The notes under the pieces were generated by a model that was not told where the DNA came from, did not search any database, and worked only from the letters and a program-made list of their open reading frames with translations. The translations under genes and the position numbers were made by a program. Below are positions 44,133 through 52,318 of a stretch of 64,000 bases of DNA, in pieces (position 1 is the first letter of the stretch; the number at the start of each line of letters is the position of its first letter). Location: positions 1,550,001 through 1,614,000 of the forward strand of contig CBDAVM010000002.1 of assembly GCA_965200895.1 (NCBI GenBank), read 5' to 3'. Origin of the DNA: WTFV01 sp965200895 (GTDB lineage Bacteria; Acidobacteriota; Vicinamibacteria; Vicinamibacterales; UBA8438).

Positions 44133-44786
44133 TCAGGCAGGATCGAGGTAGTCATCCCACAGCTCGACGCAGATCGCGTCGCGCACGTTCCCGCGCTCGC
44201 CCCACAGCTCGCGCGACGTGAAGCGCACCGTGTAGACGTGCTGCGGGAAATCGCCCGGTTGCTGCCCGTGCCGGTCGGTATCCTGGAGGGCCCAGACACC
44301 GTTGTCGCGGATCACCGTGCCGCGCCGGCCGCGGACGTAGCGCGGCAGCCGCGTATGCCCCGGCGGGTGGACGTTCCGTGCGCGCACCGCGTCGCCCGCC
44401 CGGAACCGGACCGGCGCGTCGAGAGCCAGACGCTCGAAGCCCAGCGGCGCTTGCGGCGGCCGCTCGCGCCGCACGGGCCGCGGGGCGTGCGGATCGGCGG
44501 CGCCGCACGCCAGCTCCGCCTCGCTCACGACACCGTTCGCCCGCAACCGGTCGACGATCGCCGTGAACCAGCGCGCGTAGTACGACAGGCGCAGGTAGTC
44601 CGCCGCCGGCACGCGCTCCTGCGCGAACCGGAAGCTGCCCCAGGCGCCGCCCAGCCCCCAGGACACGAGCAGGCGGCGCAGCGCGAAGACGCGACCCTCC
44701 CACGGCGCATGGAAGACGGGCTCGTTCGGCTCGGGTTCGACCGGCCCCATGCCGTCCATCCCGCCCATGTCGTGGATGCCGTTCAT
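44133..44786 (-). CDS. nthB: Nitrile hydratase beta subunit
   Basis: With the alpha subunit it hydrates nitriles to amides. MNGIHDMGGMDGMGPVEPE is the classic N-terminus, followed by WEGRVFALRR and YYARWFTAIVDRL. The C-terminal SH3-like domain has FRAGDAVRARNVHPPGHTRLPRYVRGRRG, split by a turn, and ends near ELWDDYLDPA. AAGGAG lies 7 nt before the ATG. The 217 aa are normal. A 264-nt gap separates it from the accessory gene, so order here is alpha, accessory, beta. Confidence 0.9.
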   Translation of the reverse strand: MNGIHDMGGMDGMGPVEPEPNEPVFHAPWEGRVFALRRLLVSWGLGGAWGSFRFAQERVPAADYLRLSYYARWFTAIVDRLRANGVVSEAELACGAADPHAPRPVRRERPPQAPLGFERLALDAPVRFRAGDAVRARNVHPPGHTRLPRYVRGRRGTVIRDNGVWALQDTDRHGQQPGDFPQHVYTVRFTSRELWGERGNVRDAICVELWDDYLDPA

Positions 44787-44969
44787 CGGCGGTCTCCTTC
44801 TGTCGCCGGCGTTCTGCACGGGAGCCTGCCGCCGCGTTGCCACCGCCGTCTCACCGCGTCGCCACGACGGCATGGCTCCGCCGTCCCCTTCGTGTAAACG
44901 GCGGCTCGGGCAGCAGGCACGGCGCGTGACGCGACCGGCCCACTCCCCGCTGCCGGCGCCTCCGGAGTA

Positions 44970-45075
44970 ACGGCCTCAGTCCGGCCGGCGCAAACACCAC
45001 CGCTTGATCTACGAGCGTGATCGATCTGCAACCATCATGTGGTAGCGGCCTCAGTCCGGCCGGCGCAACACCACC
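44970..45075. repeat. Duplicated 3' end of the nitrile hydratase accessory gene
   Basis: About 29 nt beginning CGGCCTCAGTCCGGCCGGCG occur at 44970-45002 and again at 45047-45075. The second copy contains the last codons and stop of the accessory gene. One extra A is present in the first copy. Confidence 0.7.
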
Positions 45076-45416
45076 GGGTGGCCGTGGGGCGTGTGGCGGT
45101 AGGCGTCGGCCCACGCATCCTTGCGATCCGTCAACGCCGGTGCATCGGTGAGGCCCTTCCCGGTGACCAGCCGCTCGAGGGCGCTCACCCAGTGGTGGTA
45201 GTAGCGGGATCCGTCGTCCGACTCCCCCTGCTCAGCGGTGGCCCGCAGCTCGGCGGCCAGCGCCGCCGCCCATTCCTTCCACGTGAAGTGGCCCTGCTCG
45301 GAGAGCTTCACCGCCAGCGCGAACGCCTGCGCCTGCCACGGGGCGGCGAACACGGGCCCCTCCCTGTCTCGCGGCAGGGGCGGCAGCGCGGCAAGCCGCT
45401 CGACATCGATCTTCAC
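45051..45416 (-). CDS. Nitrile hydratase accessory (activator) protein
   Basis: A 121-aa homologue of the beta-subunit N-terminal half, as in the small activators that deliver cobalt to the alpha subunit. It has FAAPWQAQAFALAVKLSEQGHFTWKEWAAALAAE and YYHHWVSALERLVTGKGL, split by a loop. The start is GTG 45416, overlapping the alpha TGA (GTGA). The tail HPVVLRRPD is short compared with Co-type activators that carry basic ends. It is coupled to alpha. Confidence 0.85.
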   Translation of the reverse strand: MKIDVERLAALPPLPRDREGPVFAAPWQAQAFALAVKLSEQGHFTWKEWAAALAAELRATAEQGESDDGSRYYHHWVSALERLVTGKGLTDAPALTDRKDAWADAYRHTPHGHPVVLRRPD

Positions 45417-46111
45417 GGCGCCGCGACCCGCGCGACGCCGATCATCGAATCGCGGCTGACGAGCCCGGCAAGCTGCTCATCGGTAAGGTTCCCCGTACCG
45501 GCCGGGCGCTCCGGCAGCACCAGGTACCGAATCTCGGCCGTGCTGTCCCAGACCCGCACCTCCACGTCATCCGGCAGGTCCAGCCCGAACTCGCGGAGCA
45601 CGGCGCGCGGCTCGATCACCGCCCGCGCCCGGTACGGGGCCGACTTGTACCAGACCGGCGGCAGGCCGAGCGTCGGCCACGGGTAGCAGGAGCAGAGCGT
45701 GCACACCACGAGATTGTGGACTTCCGGCGTGTTCTCGACCACGACCATGTGCTCGCCCTGCGCACCCGTGAAACCGAACTCCGCAATCGCGGCAGTGCCG
45801 TCGGCGAGCAGGCGGGCCTTGTACTCGGGATCGGTCCAGGCGCGGGCCACGACCTGCGCCCCGTTGCGTGGACCGATCCGGTTCTCGTAGGCATCGACCA
45901 CCGCATCGAGCTCGGCGGGATCGACCATCCCCTTCTCCACCAGGATCGACTCCAGGGCGCGCACGCGCAGCGCGATGTCGTCGGGCACGACCTGATGATC
46001 GTGGCCGTGCGACGCGGCGGCGGTTTCGGAGGCGCCAGCCATCTTCCCGGCGTGCCCCGCCGCGTTTCGCATCTCCCGCAACTTCTCTTGTACCGGCTGT
46101 TCCTTCGCCAT
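45413..46111 (-). CDS. nthA: Nitrile hydratase alpha subunit, cobalt type
   Basis: Contains the metal claw VCTLCSCYPW (about residue 125), whose Thr marks the cobalt-dependent form, and PPVWYKSAPYRARAVIEPR just after it. The first 30 residues are a His- and Ala-rich extension. ATG 46111 is preceded by GAGG. The 232 aa are normal. Thiocyanate hydrolase gamma is related, but the beta subunit here is of the plain nitrile hydratase type. The NHLP precursor leader at 35.6 kb resembles this protein outside the claw. Confidence 0.92.
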   Translation of the reverse strand: MAKEQPVQEKLREMRNAAGHAGKMAGASETAAASHGHDHQVVPDDIALRVRALESILVEKGMVDPAELDAVVDAYENRIGPRNGAQVVARAWTDPEYKARLLADGTAAIAEFGFTGAQGEHMVVVENTPEVHNLVVCTLCSCYPWPTLGLPPVWYKSAPYRARAVIEPRAVLREFGLDLPDDVEVRVWDSTAEIRYLVLPERPAGTGNLTDEQLAGLVSRDSMIGVARVAAP

Positions 46112-46341
46112 CACCTCGCGGTTCCCTGCCCCGTCAGCGTGACATTGCGGCCCCAACCAGGCGATTCAAGGTTGGCGTTACAGAATCACCCTACCCTGTT
46201 CGGCTCGACAGCGCAACGAAGCTCGCATCGTGGGGCGGGGGACACATAGTCAGCATCAGCGTTCCAGCCTGGCGAAACGTCGGCATCGCCTTGGGTGGCA
46301 CGCCGCTGCGGCAGAAGGCGAAGCGCGCAGCCAACTACGAC

Positions 46342-46838
46342 TCAGGCGAGCGGCCTGACCTTGGCCAGCAGTTCCCCGCCGGGCCGCCCCGCCGCAGTGG
46401 CGCGCCAACCGACAACCGTCAGTGCGTTCGCCAAGTCACGCACCTGCAGCGGCCCGGAGCGTCGGGGTGCCAGCCGGACGTCAATACGTCGACGGGCGCG
46501 AGATTCCCCAGCGCAGTTCGCGGTCGGACGAACCAGCGTCGGATGCCAGCGTCGTTGTACGCGCCCGCCAGGTCGCCGACCATCAGCGCCAGCGCGTGCA
46601 GACGGGCGGCGACATCGTCCGGAATTCTCCAGAGGCCGGACGAATAGCTGCGTACGCTGACGATCGAGACCCCCAGCAGACGGGCGAGCAGAGCGCTGGC
46701 GTTCCGGCGTTCCCGCGGCTGACAAGCTGCCCGTCTCCGAGGTGACCGACAGCCCCGCTCACGACGAGGCTTCAAGAGTTGGTCGAACGGACAGGCTGCC
46801 TCGCCCTCAACGCTTCCATCGCCGGACGACGTTCTCAT
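46342..46838 (-). pseudogene. Frameshifted Xre/MbcA/ParS-type antitoxin
   Basis: LLARLLGVSIVSVRSYSSG and IPDDVAARLHALALMVGDLAG are followed by RRWFVRPRTALGNLAPVDVL and, after a +1/-2 shift near 46437, VRDLANALTVVGWRA. This is the DUF2384-like layout of antitoxins paired with RES-domain toxins. No toxin gene is adjacent. The N-terminal 45 residues are Arg-rich and doubtful. The gene overlaps the end of a short unrelated frame at 46807-46983. Confidence 0.55.
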
Positions 46839-46983
46839 TCGCGTTCACGAAGCGGGCCAGGTTCTTCCCGTCGCTGACCGCCGGGCTCCCACACTTTTCA
46901 TACTTGCGCACGTAGTCGTCAACGATTTGCTTCGCCGGCACCTTGTCGGGCTCGATATGTTCCGCGAAGATGATGCCAAACAC
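46807..46983 (-). CDS. Short hypothetical frame or gene fragment
   Basis: From GTG 46983 a 58-aa frame of lower G+C reads FGIIFAEHIEPDKVPAKQI, VRKYEKCGSPAVSDGKNL and FVNANENVVRRWKR. The composition is protein-like. It may be the C-terminus of a lost gene. It lies 18 nt after the PQQ gene on the same strand. No family was recognised. Confidence 0.4.
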   Translation of the reverse strand: MFGIIFAEHIEPDKVPAKQIVDDYVRKYEKCGSPAVSDGKNLARFVNANENVVRRWKR

Positions 46984-47000
46984 ACGGGCATCGCCGTTTG

Positions 47001-49070
47001 CTACTCCGGCAGCGCGAATGCGATGAGCTCCGGCACCCGGCCGCCGCCGACCGTCAGCGCGATGTACTGCCGCCCGTTCAGCAGGTAGGTCATCGGGGTA
47101 CCGATGGCCCCGCCGGGCAGATCGATCTGCGCAAGCTCGTCGCCCGTCGCCTTGTCGAACGCCACCAGGCGCGGCCCGTCGTCGTTCGTCCCGCCCGTGG
47201 TCAGCGCGTAAATCAGGAGGTCCGGGGTCAGCAGCGGCCCCGCCCGGCTGCTGTCGCCGCCGAGCGGCGGCAGATCGAGGTCGCGCAGCAGGCGGTGGTT
47301 GCGGATCCGGTCGCCGTTGCCCATCGGCTTCATCCAGACGTGCTCGCCGGTGTTCATGTCGATGGCGGTCATGCGCGAGTAGGGCGGCTTGAAGAGCGGA
47401 AGCCCCTGCGGCATCTGCGGCCGGGTGCGGGTCGGGCCGCGCCGCTCGATGACGGCCAGCGTGGCCCCCTCGCCCGGCTCCGGCTCGCGATACTGCATCA
47501 CCGAATAGGCGTTGTTGGAGGGCACGTAGAGAATGCCCGTCTCCGGGTCGACGGCCGCCCCGGACCAGTTGGCGCCGCCGCCGGCGCTCGGCCGCTGGAT
47601 GGTGCCGTCCCACATCGGCGGCGTGAAGATCGGGCCGAGCCGGTAGCCCTGCACCGCCTCCACCGCCATCTCCCGGATCTCCGGCGTGAAGTCGACCAGG
47701 TCGTCGATCTCCGCACCCTGGTACTCGAACGGCGCCGGCCGCGTCGGGAACGGCTGCGTGGGCGACGGCCGCTCGCCCGGCACGTCGGTGTCGGTGGCCA
47801 CCGGGCGCTCCTCTATCGGCCAGATCGGGTCGCCGGTCCGCCGATCGAAGGCATACAGGAAGCCCTGCTTGCTGACCTGGGCCAGCGCCTTCACCGGCCG
47901 GCCGTCGACCATCACATCGAGCAGGTTCGGCGCGGCCGGAAAGTCCCAGTCCCACAGGCCGTGGTGGACGGCCTGGAAGTGCCACTCGCGCTCCCCCGTT
48001 TCGATGTTCAGGGCCACGACGCTCTCGGCGAACAGGTTGTCGCCCAGCCGGTGCCCGCCGTAGTAGTCCGGGGCCGGCGTGTTGGTGGGCAGATACAGCA
48101 GCCCCAGCTCCGGATCGGCGCTCATGAACGACCAGACGCCGACCTTGCCGGTCACCCGCCACGAATCGCCCTCCCAGGTGTCGTTGCCGAACTCGTCCCC
48201 CTGCGGGATGGTGTGGAACATCCACTTCATGCGACCGGTCCGCACGTCGAAGCCGCGCATCCACCCCGGCGGCGCCTCCCGCGTGATGTTGTAGGAGGAG
48301 ATCGACGAGGGGGTGACGACGGTGTCGCCGACGACCAGCGGCGGCGACTGCACCGAGTAGAGCAGCGCGTTCAGCCAGTCGCGGCGCCCGCGCTCGGCGC
48401 GCGGGATGCCCTCGGTCAGATCGACCCAGCCGGCGTCGCCGAAGTCGGCGCAGGGCCGGCCGGTCTTCGCATCGACGCAGATGAGGTAGCCGTTGCCGGT
48501 CCCGAAGAGGATCCGCTCGTCGTTGCGTTCGGGGCCGTCCGACCAGTACGCCACCCCGCGCTGGTTCCAGCGCGCGGTCATCGTCGTCGTGCCCTCCTCG
48601 TAGGTCTTCGGGTTGTAGACCCAGAGCGTCTCGCCGGTCCCGGCGTCGATGGAGGCGGCCTGCGAGGTCGGCATGTTGATGAAGAGGCGCCCGCCGACCA
48701 TCAGCGGAGTGGCCTTCAGGTTCGTGATGTAGGGGGGCTGGGCGTCGCGCCAGCGATCCGGATCGCGGCGCAGCAGCTCCTCGAAGATGAGACGCGAGTC
48801 GGCCCACCATTCGCCCCCGTCCGGCGTGTCGATGCCCAGGAACGCGTCGGCCGACAGCCAGCGCCAGGCGATCTCCAGGTCGCCGAAATTGGTCCGGTCG
48901 ATCTGATCGAGCGGGGAGTACTTGGTGCCGCCGAGATCGCCGCCGTAGGTGGGCCACTCGCCGTTGGCCGGAGCCCCGCGCTGGGCGAGCGCCGGTACGC
49001 CCGCCGCCAGGAGGATGGACAGCGTGACCGTCGCCGCGCCGATCCGGATCCGCCTCGTTCTGTCGCGCAT
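47001..49070 (-). CDS. Exported PQQ-type beta-propeller dehydrogenase (2)
   Basis: The ATG at 49070 gives a signal peptide (ATVTLSILLAAGVPALAQ) and a 689-aa quinoprotein propeller. It has WPTYGGDLGGTKYSPLDQI at the start, GETLWVYNPK, GRMKWMFHTIPQG, HHGLWDWDFPAAPNL (the W-D-x-D quinone/Ca region) and the closing GAIGTPMTYLLNGRQYIAL. A TWEGDSW stretch lies beneath the quinone site. There is no heme motif. It is longer than propellers 1 and 3 by about 80-100 residues, from inserts around 90-180 and 430-480. The substrate is unknown. Confidence 0.85.
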   Translation of the reverse strand: MRDRTRRIRIGAATVTLSILLAAGVPALAQRGAPANGEWPTYGGDLGGTKYSPLDQIDRTNFGDLEIAWRWLSADAFLGIDTPDGGEWWADSRLIFEELLRRDPDRWRDAQPPYITNLKATPLMVGGRLFINMPTSQAASIDAGTGETLWVYNPKTYEEGTTTMTARWNQRGVAYWSDGPERNDERILFGTGNGYLICVDAKTGRPCADFGDAGWVDLTEGIPRAERGRRDWLNALLYSVQSPPLVVGDTVVTPSSISSYNITREAPPGWMRGFDVRTGRMKWMFHTIPQGDEFGNDTWEGDSWRVTGKVGVWSFMSADPELGLLYLPTNTPAPDYYGGHRLGDNLFAESVVALNIETGEREWHFQAVHHGLWDWDFPAAPNLLDVMVDGRPVKALAQVSKQGFLYAFDRRTGDPIWPIEERPVATDTDVPGERPSPTQPFPTRPAPFEYQGAEIDDLVDFTPEIREMAVEAVQGYRLGPIFTPPMWDGTIQRPSAGGGANWSGAAVDPETGILYVPSNNAYSVMQYREPEPGEGATLAVIERRGPTRTRPQMPQGLPLFKPPYSRMTAIDMNTGEHVWMKPMGNGDRIRNHRLLRDLDLPPLGGDSSRAGPLLTPDLLIYALTTGGTNDDGPRLVAFDKATGDELAQIDLPGGAIGTPMTYLLNGRQYIALTVGGGRVPELIAFALPE

Positions 49071-49205
49071 GTCTGCCTCTTCCGTGACTTGCCGAGGTGA
49101 AGAGCGAGGCGCAGCAGCGCGCCCGCCTGGACACCTCGGACGATGTGCCGGCCATGATAGCGCAGCGGCGCGGTGGCCCGCTCCCGGCATTCCGCCATTC
49201 TGCGT

Positions 49206-49259
49206 TCAGAACCTGTAGCGCAGGCCGGCGCCGATCCGGAATCCACTTGCATCGATCAT
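49206..49259 (-). pseudogene. C-terminal remnant of an outer-membrane barrel
   Basis: Only about 17 codons remain, reading ASGFRIGAGLRYRF and stop, the usual last strand of outer-membrane proteins with a terminal Phe. It abuts the NHL fragment on the opposite strand. Confidence 0.4.
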
Positions 49260-49375
49260 GCCCCGAAGGCGTGACGGTTGCCGCCGACGGGACGGTCCAT
49301 GGCGCGGTCGTGGCGTTCGGGGGTGCGCTGCTGAAGTACATCCAGCCGGACGCCCCGGAGCACGGGTGGCGGTGA
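49259..49375 (+). pseudogene. C-terminal remnant of an NHL-repeat-like protein
   Basis: The frame reads PEGVTVAADGTVHGAVVAFGG and LLKYIQP before a stop, similar to the last NHL/SMP-30 propeller repeat. There is no start. Apart from this and the barrel remnant, 49071-49468 holds nothing I can support. Confidence 0.4.
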
Positions 49376-49468
49376 TGACGCCAACCGGCGCCGCCGGTCG
49401 GATGACATCCGAAGCCGGATGCCGTCCGGTGCCGGCGGGGTGCGGTCCGGTGTGAGGGGTGATCCTGG

Positions 49469-49660
49469 CTACGAGACCGCGAACCAGAGGCGTCGCACGA
49501 ACTGCCGGTAGGCGGTTCGCAGGTCGATGGAACGCCCGGCGGCGGTTGCGCGCGGGGGAGACGGGGAGTGCTGCTGGCGGAGCGGCGCGGCCGAGAGCCG
49601 CAGCCGCGGGTGGGCATTACGGGCGATGGTCGCCCCGTTCGCCTGTCGTCGTGTCGGCAT
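49469..49660 (-). CDS. Small basic protein behind an operator-like repeat
   Basis: A 63-aa frame starting MPTRRQANGATIARNAHP with an excellent AGAGGAGG site 4-5 nt before ATG 49660. It is rich in Arg, Ala and Pro, ends YRQFVRRLWFAVS, and matches no family I recognise. The upstream DNA is AT-rich with two 30-bp repeats. A small regulator or antitoxin is possible, but the protein itself shows no clear helix-turn-helix. Confidence 0.45.
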   Translation of the reverse strand: MPTRRQANGATIARNAHPRLRLSAAPLRQQHSPSPPRATAAGRSIDLRTAYRQFVRRLWFAVS

Positions 49661-49703
49661 CGTTCCTCCTCTGTTGCCACGGACAGGGCTGATCGCACCC
49701 TGT

Positions 49704-49790
49704 CCAACCAATAATCTTACCCCAAAGATACATGCCCAACCAACAATCTTATCCAAAAGATACATTTCGTCGAGTATCTTTCGGTAAACT
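49704..49790 (-). promoter_or_regulatory. AT-rich promoter/operator with two 30-bp direct repeats
   Basis: Repeats at 49704-49733 and 49736-49765 match at 27 of 30 positions. Each contains AATCTTA....AAAGATACAT, an inverted ATCTT/AAGAT pair. A third half-site, TATCTTTCGGTAAA, follows. On the minus strand TAAGAT could be a -10 box. The drop in G+C is abrupt. Confidence 0.55.
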
Positions 49791-49992
49791 CTGTGTGTAC
49801 TCATCGTCGATTCACACGGAAGACGCCCGCGGGGCCGTCGGGTGTCCCGCAGCGGAAACGCCGGCCTTTCCGGCGACTGCCAGCGCCGCCAGACCCGTCG
49901 CAAGGCTCCGTGTTTCGGCCCCAGCCCCCACCGCCCCGGGAGCTTGCGCCGCAGACTCACTCCGTTGCGTTTCTGCGGCGCAAGCTCCTAGA

Positions 49993-50679
49993 ATGCACCG
50001 CATGGACCGCGCAAGGCGCGTGGCGTTCGCGGCGGGAGCCGTGGTCGTCGGGTGTCTGACCGGTCCGGCCCCGGCCGCGCAGCAGCCGTCACGACCCGCC
50101 CCGGAGACCTACCACTGGGTGCTGCCGGTCGATCAGTCTTCCGTCGAGGTGGCGACGCTTCATCCCAACGACTGCTACGTGATCCAGGCGGCCGAGGGCT
50201 TGGCGTACTTCGGCGAGCCGACCCCCGCGCTGCGCGAGCTGCAGCAGCAGTTGCTCTTCCCCGTGGCGCACCGGGTGGAGACGCGAGCGGATCACACCGA
50301 GTGCACCCTGGGCGCGTGCCTGCAGATCACCCGGATCGCGGCGGCTCTGGAGCGCGAGATGACCTCGGTCAACCGGCGCCACCTGCGCCGGGTGGACCAC
50401 CGGCCGACCCCGATCGACCAGTGGTTCGGCGGCGCCTACACGGATGTGGGCTCATCGGATCGGGAGACGTTCCGGCGGGCCCCCGAGCAGCGCATGCTCT
50501 TCCAGCATCTGTCCACGGCGCGTCGAGGCAACTGCTACGAAGCGAAGGCGCCGCGGACGCTGACCATCCACGTGCGGGATCAGGCACGGCGCGCGCAGCG
50601 CACCGGCGTCTACCACGGCTTCCTGTACGTCGAGCATCACCATCCGGAGATCACGGGCACGGCGACGGCGGACGAGTAG
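49993..50679 (+). CDS. Exported protein of unknown function
   Basis: Not recognised. ATG 49993 (or 50002) gives a signal peptide (RRVAFAAGAVVVGCLTGPAPAAQQ), cleaved near residue 30. The 228-aa protein has two spaced Cys pairs (HPNDCYVI, TECTLGACLQI) and a C-terminal NCYEAKAPRTLTIHV strand followed by HHHPEITG. It is Arg- and His-rich and may bind metal or form disulfides. It is followed after 233 nt by the metallo-beta-lactamase-fold gene. Confidence 0.6.
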   Translation: MHRMDRARRVAFAAGAVVVGCLTGPAPAAQQPSRPAPETYHWVLPVDQSSVEVATLHPNDCYVIQAAEGLAYFGEPTPALRELQQQLLFPVAHRVETRADHTECTLGACLQITRIAAALEREMTSVNRRHLRRVDHRPTPIDQWFGGAYTDVGSSDRETFRRAPEQRMLFQHLSTARRGNCYEAKAPRTLTIHVRDQARRAQRTGVYHGFLYVEHHHPEITGTATADE

Positions 50680-50912
50680 CGACACGACCGATACGAGCCG
50701 GCGGCGCCGGAACACGCGGACCGACCGCAGCGCACGTGCGGATGTACGACCCTGACCGGGCGCGTGCGCCGGGCGCAGCGCCTTCCGCGACCGACCGGGA
50801 CTGCGGCCACTGCGGCCACGTCACGAACCGATTACGATATGCCGCAGGCGCCAACGGAAGCCGGAGCACCGAACCGGCCACAACCAGAAGCACGGAGAAG
50901 AGGAACTACGAC

Positions 50913-51989
50913 ATGTTCAAGACACGACGCAGCGCGGCTCGGGCCGCGGTTCTCGCCGCGACCCTGCTCACCACCGGCCTGCTGGTGGCGGCCCAGGAAA
51001 CGGATCCCACCGACGGCGCGGCGGCCTGGCGGTTCGAGGAGATCGGCGACGGCGTCTTCTTCGCCACCGGCACCGGTGCGATGACGACCATGAGCAACTC
51101 GCTGGTGATCGTCAACGACGACCACGCGATGCTCGTTGACACCAGCGTCACGCCGGCGGCGGCCCGCAAGCTCATCGCGGAGATTGCGTCGGAGGTGACC
51201 GACAAGCCGATCCGCTACGTGTTCAACACGCACTTCCACTTCGACCACTCGCACGGCAACCAGCTCTTCGGCGACGACGTGGAGATCATCGGCCACGACT
51301 ACGTGCGCTCGCAGCACCTGGCCGATCCGCTGAACCAGCGCACCAACCGCTCGTTCTCGGCCGCCATCCCCGGCCAGATCGACCAGATCGAGGCGCAGCT
51401 CGCCGCGGCGACCGATGCGACCGAGCGCTCCCGTCTCGAGACGGACCTGCGCATCCGCCGGGCGCACTACAACGCCATCCAGGAAACCGTGGTCAAGGCC
51501 CCGAACGTCACCTACAGCGACACGATGACCCTGGTGAAGGGCGGGCGCGAGGTGCAGCTCCACTTCGTGGGCCGCGGGCACACCGGCGGCGACACGATGG
51601 TGTTCCTGCCGGCCGAGCGCATCGTGTTCACCGGCGACTTCTTCGTCGGCAGCCCGGGCGCCAACGGCCTTCCGTACATGGGTGACGGCTTCGTCAACGA
51701 GTGGCCGGCGAGCCTCGACGGTCTCAAGGCGCTCGACTTCGACATCATCGTGCCGGGCCACGGCGCGCCGCTGCGCGACCGCAGCCAGATCGACGACCTG
51801 CAGGCCTACCTGCGCGACCTCTGGACGCAGGCCTCGAAGGCGCGCGCCGACGGGCTGTCGGCGGCCGAGGCCACGGCGCACATCGACCTCGGCGCCCACG
51901 AGGACGCCTACGGCGTGCGCGCGCACAGCGTCGACCCGCGCGCGGTGGTGCGCATCTACGAGGTGCTGCAGATTCAGCACCCGATGTGA
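50913..51989 (+). CDS. Exported metallo-beta-lactamase-fold hydrolase
   Basis: ATG 50913 follows AGAGGA and gives a signal peptide (AAVLAATLLTTGLLVAAQ). The fold is shown by NTHFHFDHSHGNQLFG (HxHxDH zinc site, about residue 110), FVGRGHTGGDTMVFLP, FTGDFFVGSPG and IIVPGHGAPLRDR. It resembles the periplasmic MBL proteins related to quinoprotein relay and subclass B. True beta-lactamase activity is unproven. It is 358 aa. Its last codons are duplicated 90 nt downstream. Confidence 0.85.
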   Translation: MFKTRRSAARAAVLAATLLTTGLLVAAQETDPTDGAAAWRFEEIGDGVFFATGTGAMTTMSNSLVIVNDDHAMLVDTSVTPAAARKLIAEIASEVTDKPIRYVFNTHFHFDHSHGNQLFGDDVEIIGHDYVRSQHLADPLNQRTNRSFSAAIPGQIDQIEAQLAAATDATERSRLETDLRIRRAHYNAIQETVVKAPNVTYSDTMTLVKGGREVQLHFVGRGHTGGDTMVFLPAERIVFTGDFFVGSPGANGLPYMGDGFVNEWPASLDGLKALDFDIIVPGHGAPLRDRSQIDDLQAYLRDLWTQASKARADGLSAAEATAHIDLGAHEDAYGVRAHSVDPRAVVRIYEVLQIQHPM

Positions 51990-52080
51990 GGTCGGAGCCC
52001 GGCGTGACGCAGCCCGGCGTGACGAGGACGGGCTGCCGGGCGCGGTGGACGTCACGCAGATTCAGCACCCGATATGAGGT
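51968..52080. repeat. Direct repeat of the MBL gene 3' end
   Basis: A 25-nt segment containing the last codons and stop of the MBL gene (51968-51992) recurs at 52056-52080 with one mismatch. The space between also repeats AGCCCGGCGTGACG. No gene is seen from 51990 to 52318. An inverted ATGCTG/CAGCAT near 52218 may belong to the promoter of the next gene. Confidence 0.8.
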
Positions 52081-52318
52081 CCGGGGCCGGCCGGCGTCGC
52101 GGGTGCGCCTCGGCGCGCGGGAGCCGCCGATGGCGGTCTTGACGCCCGATGAACGCGGGTGCAAGGGCGTCGCGGGTGCGGCTCGGCTACCGGCCGGGTT
52201 CGACTACGTGGGTGCAGTATGCTGAACGAACAGCATGAGGTCGAATCCGACGCAGCGTCCTCCCACGACATCGGGGGTGATCGAGCGATGCCCGGGCGCG
52301 TCCCGGAGGGAGCGTGAG

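Noticed and set aside
46984..49707. Long minus-strand frame over the second PQQ gene
   Set aside because: Out of frame with the recognisable propeller and compositionally biased. Only its last 58 residues look protein-like, and they are listed separately.
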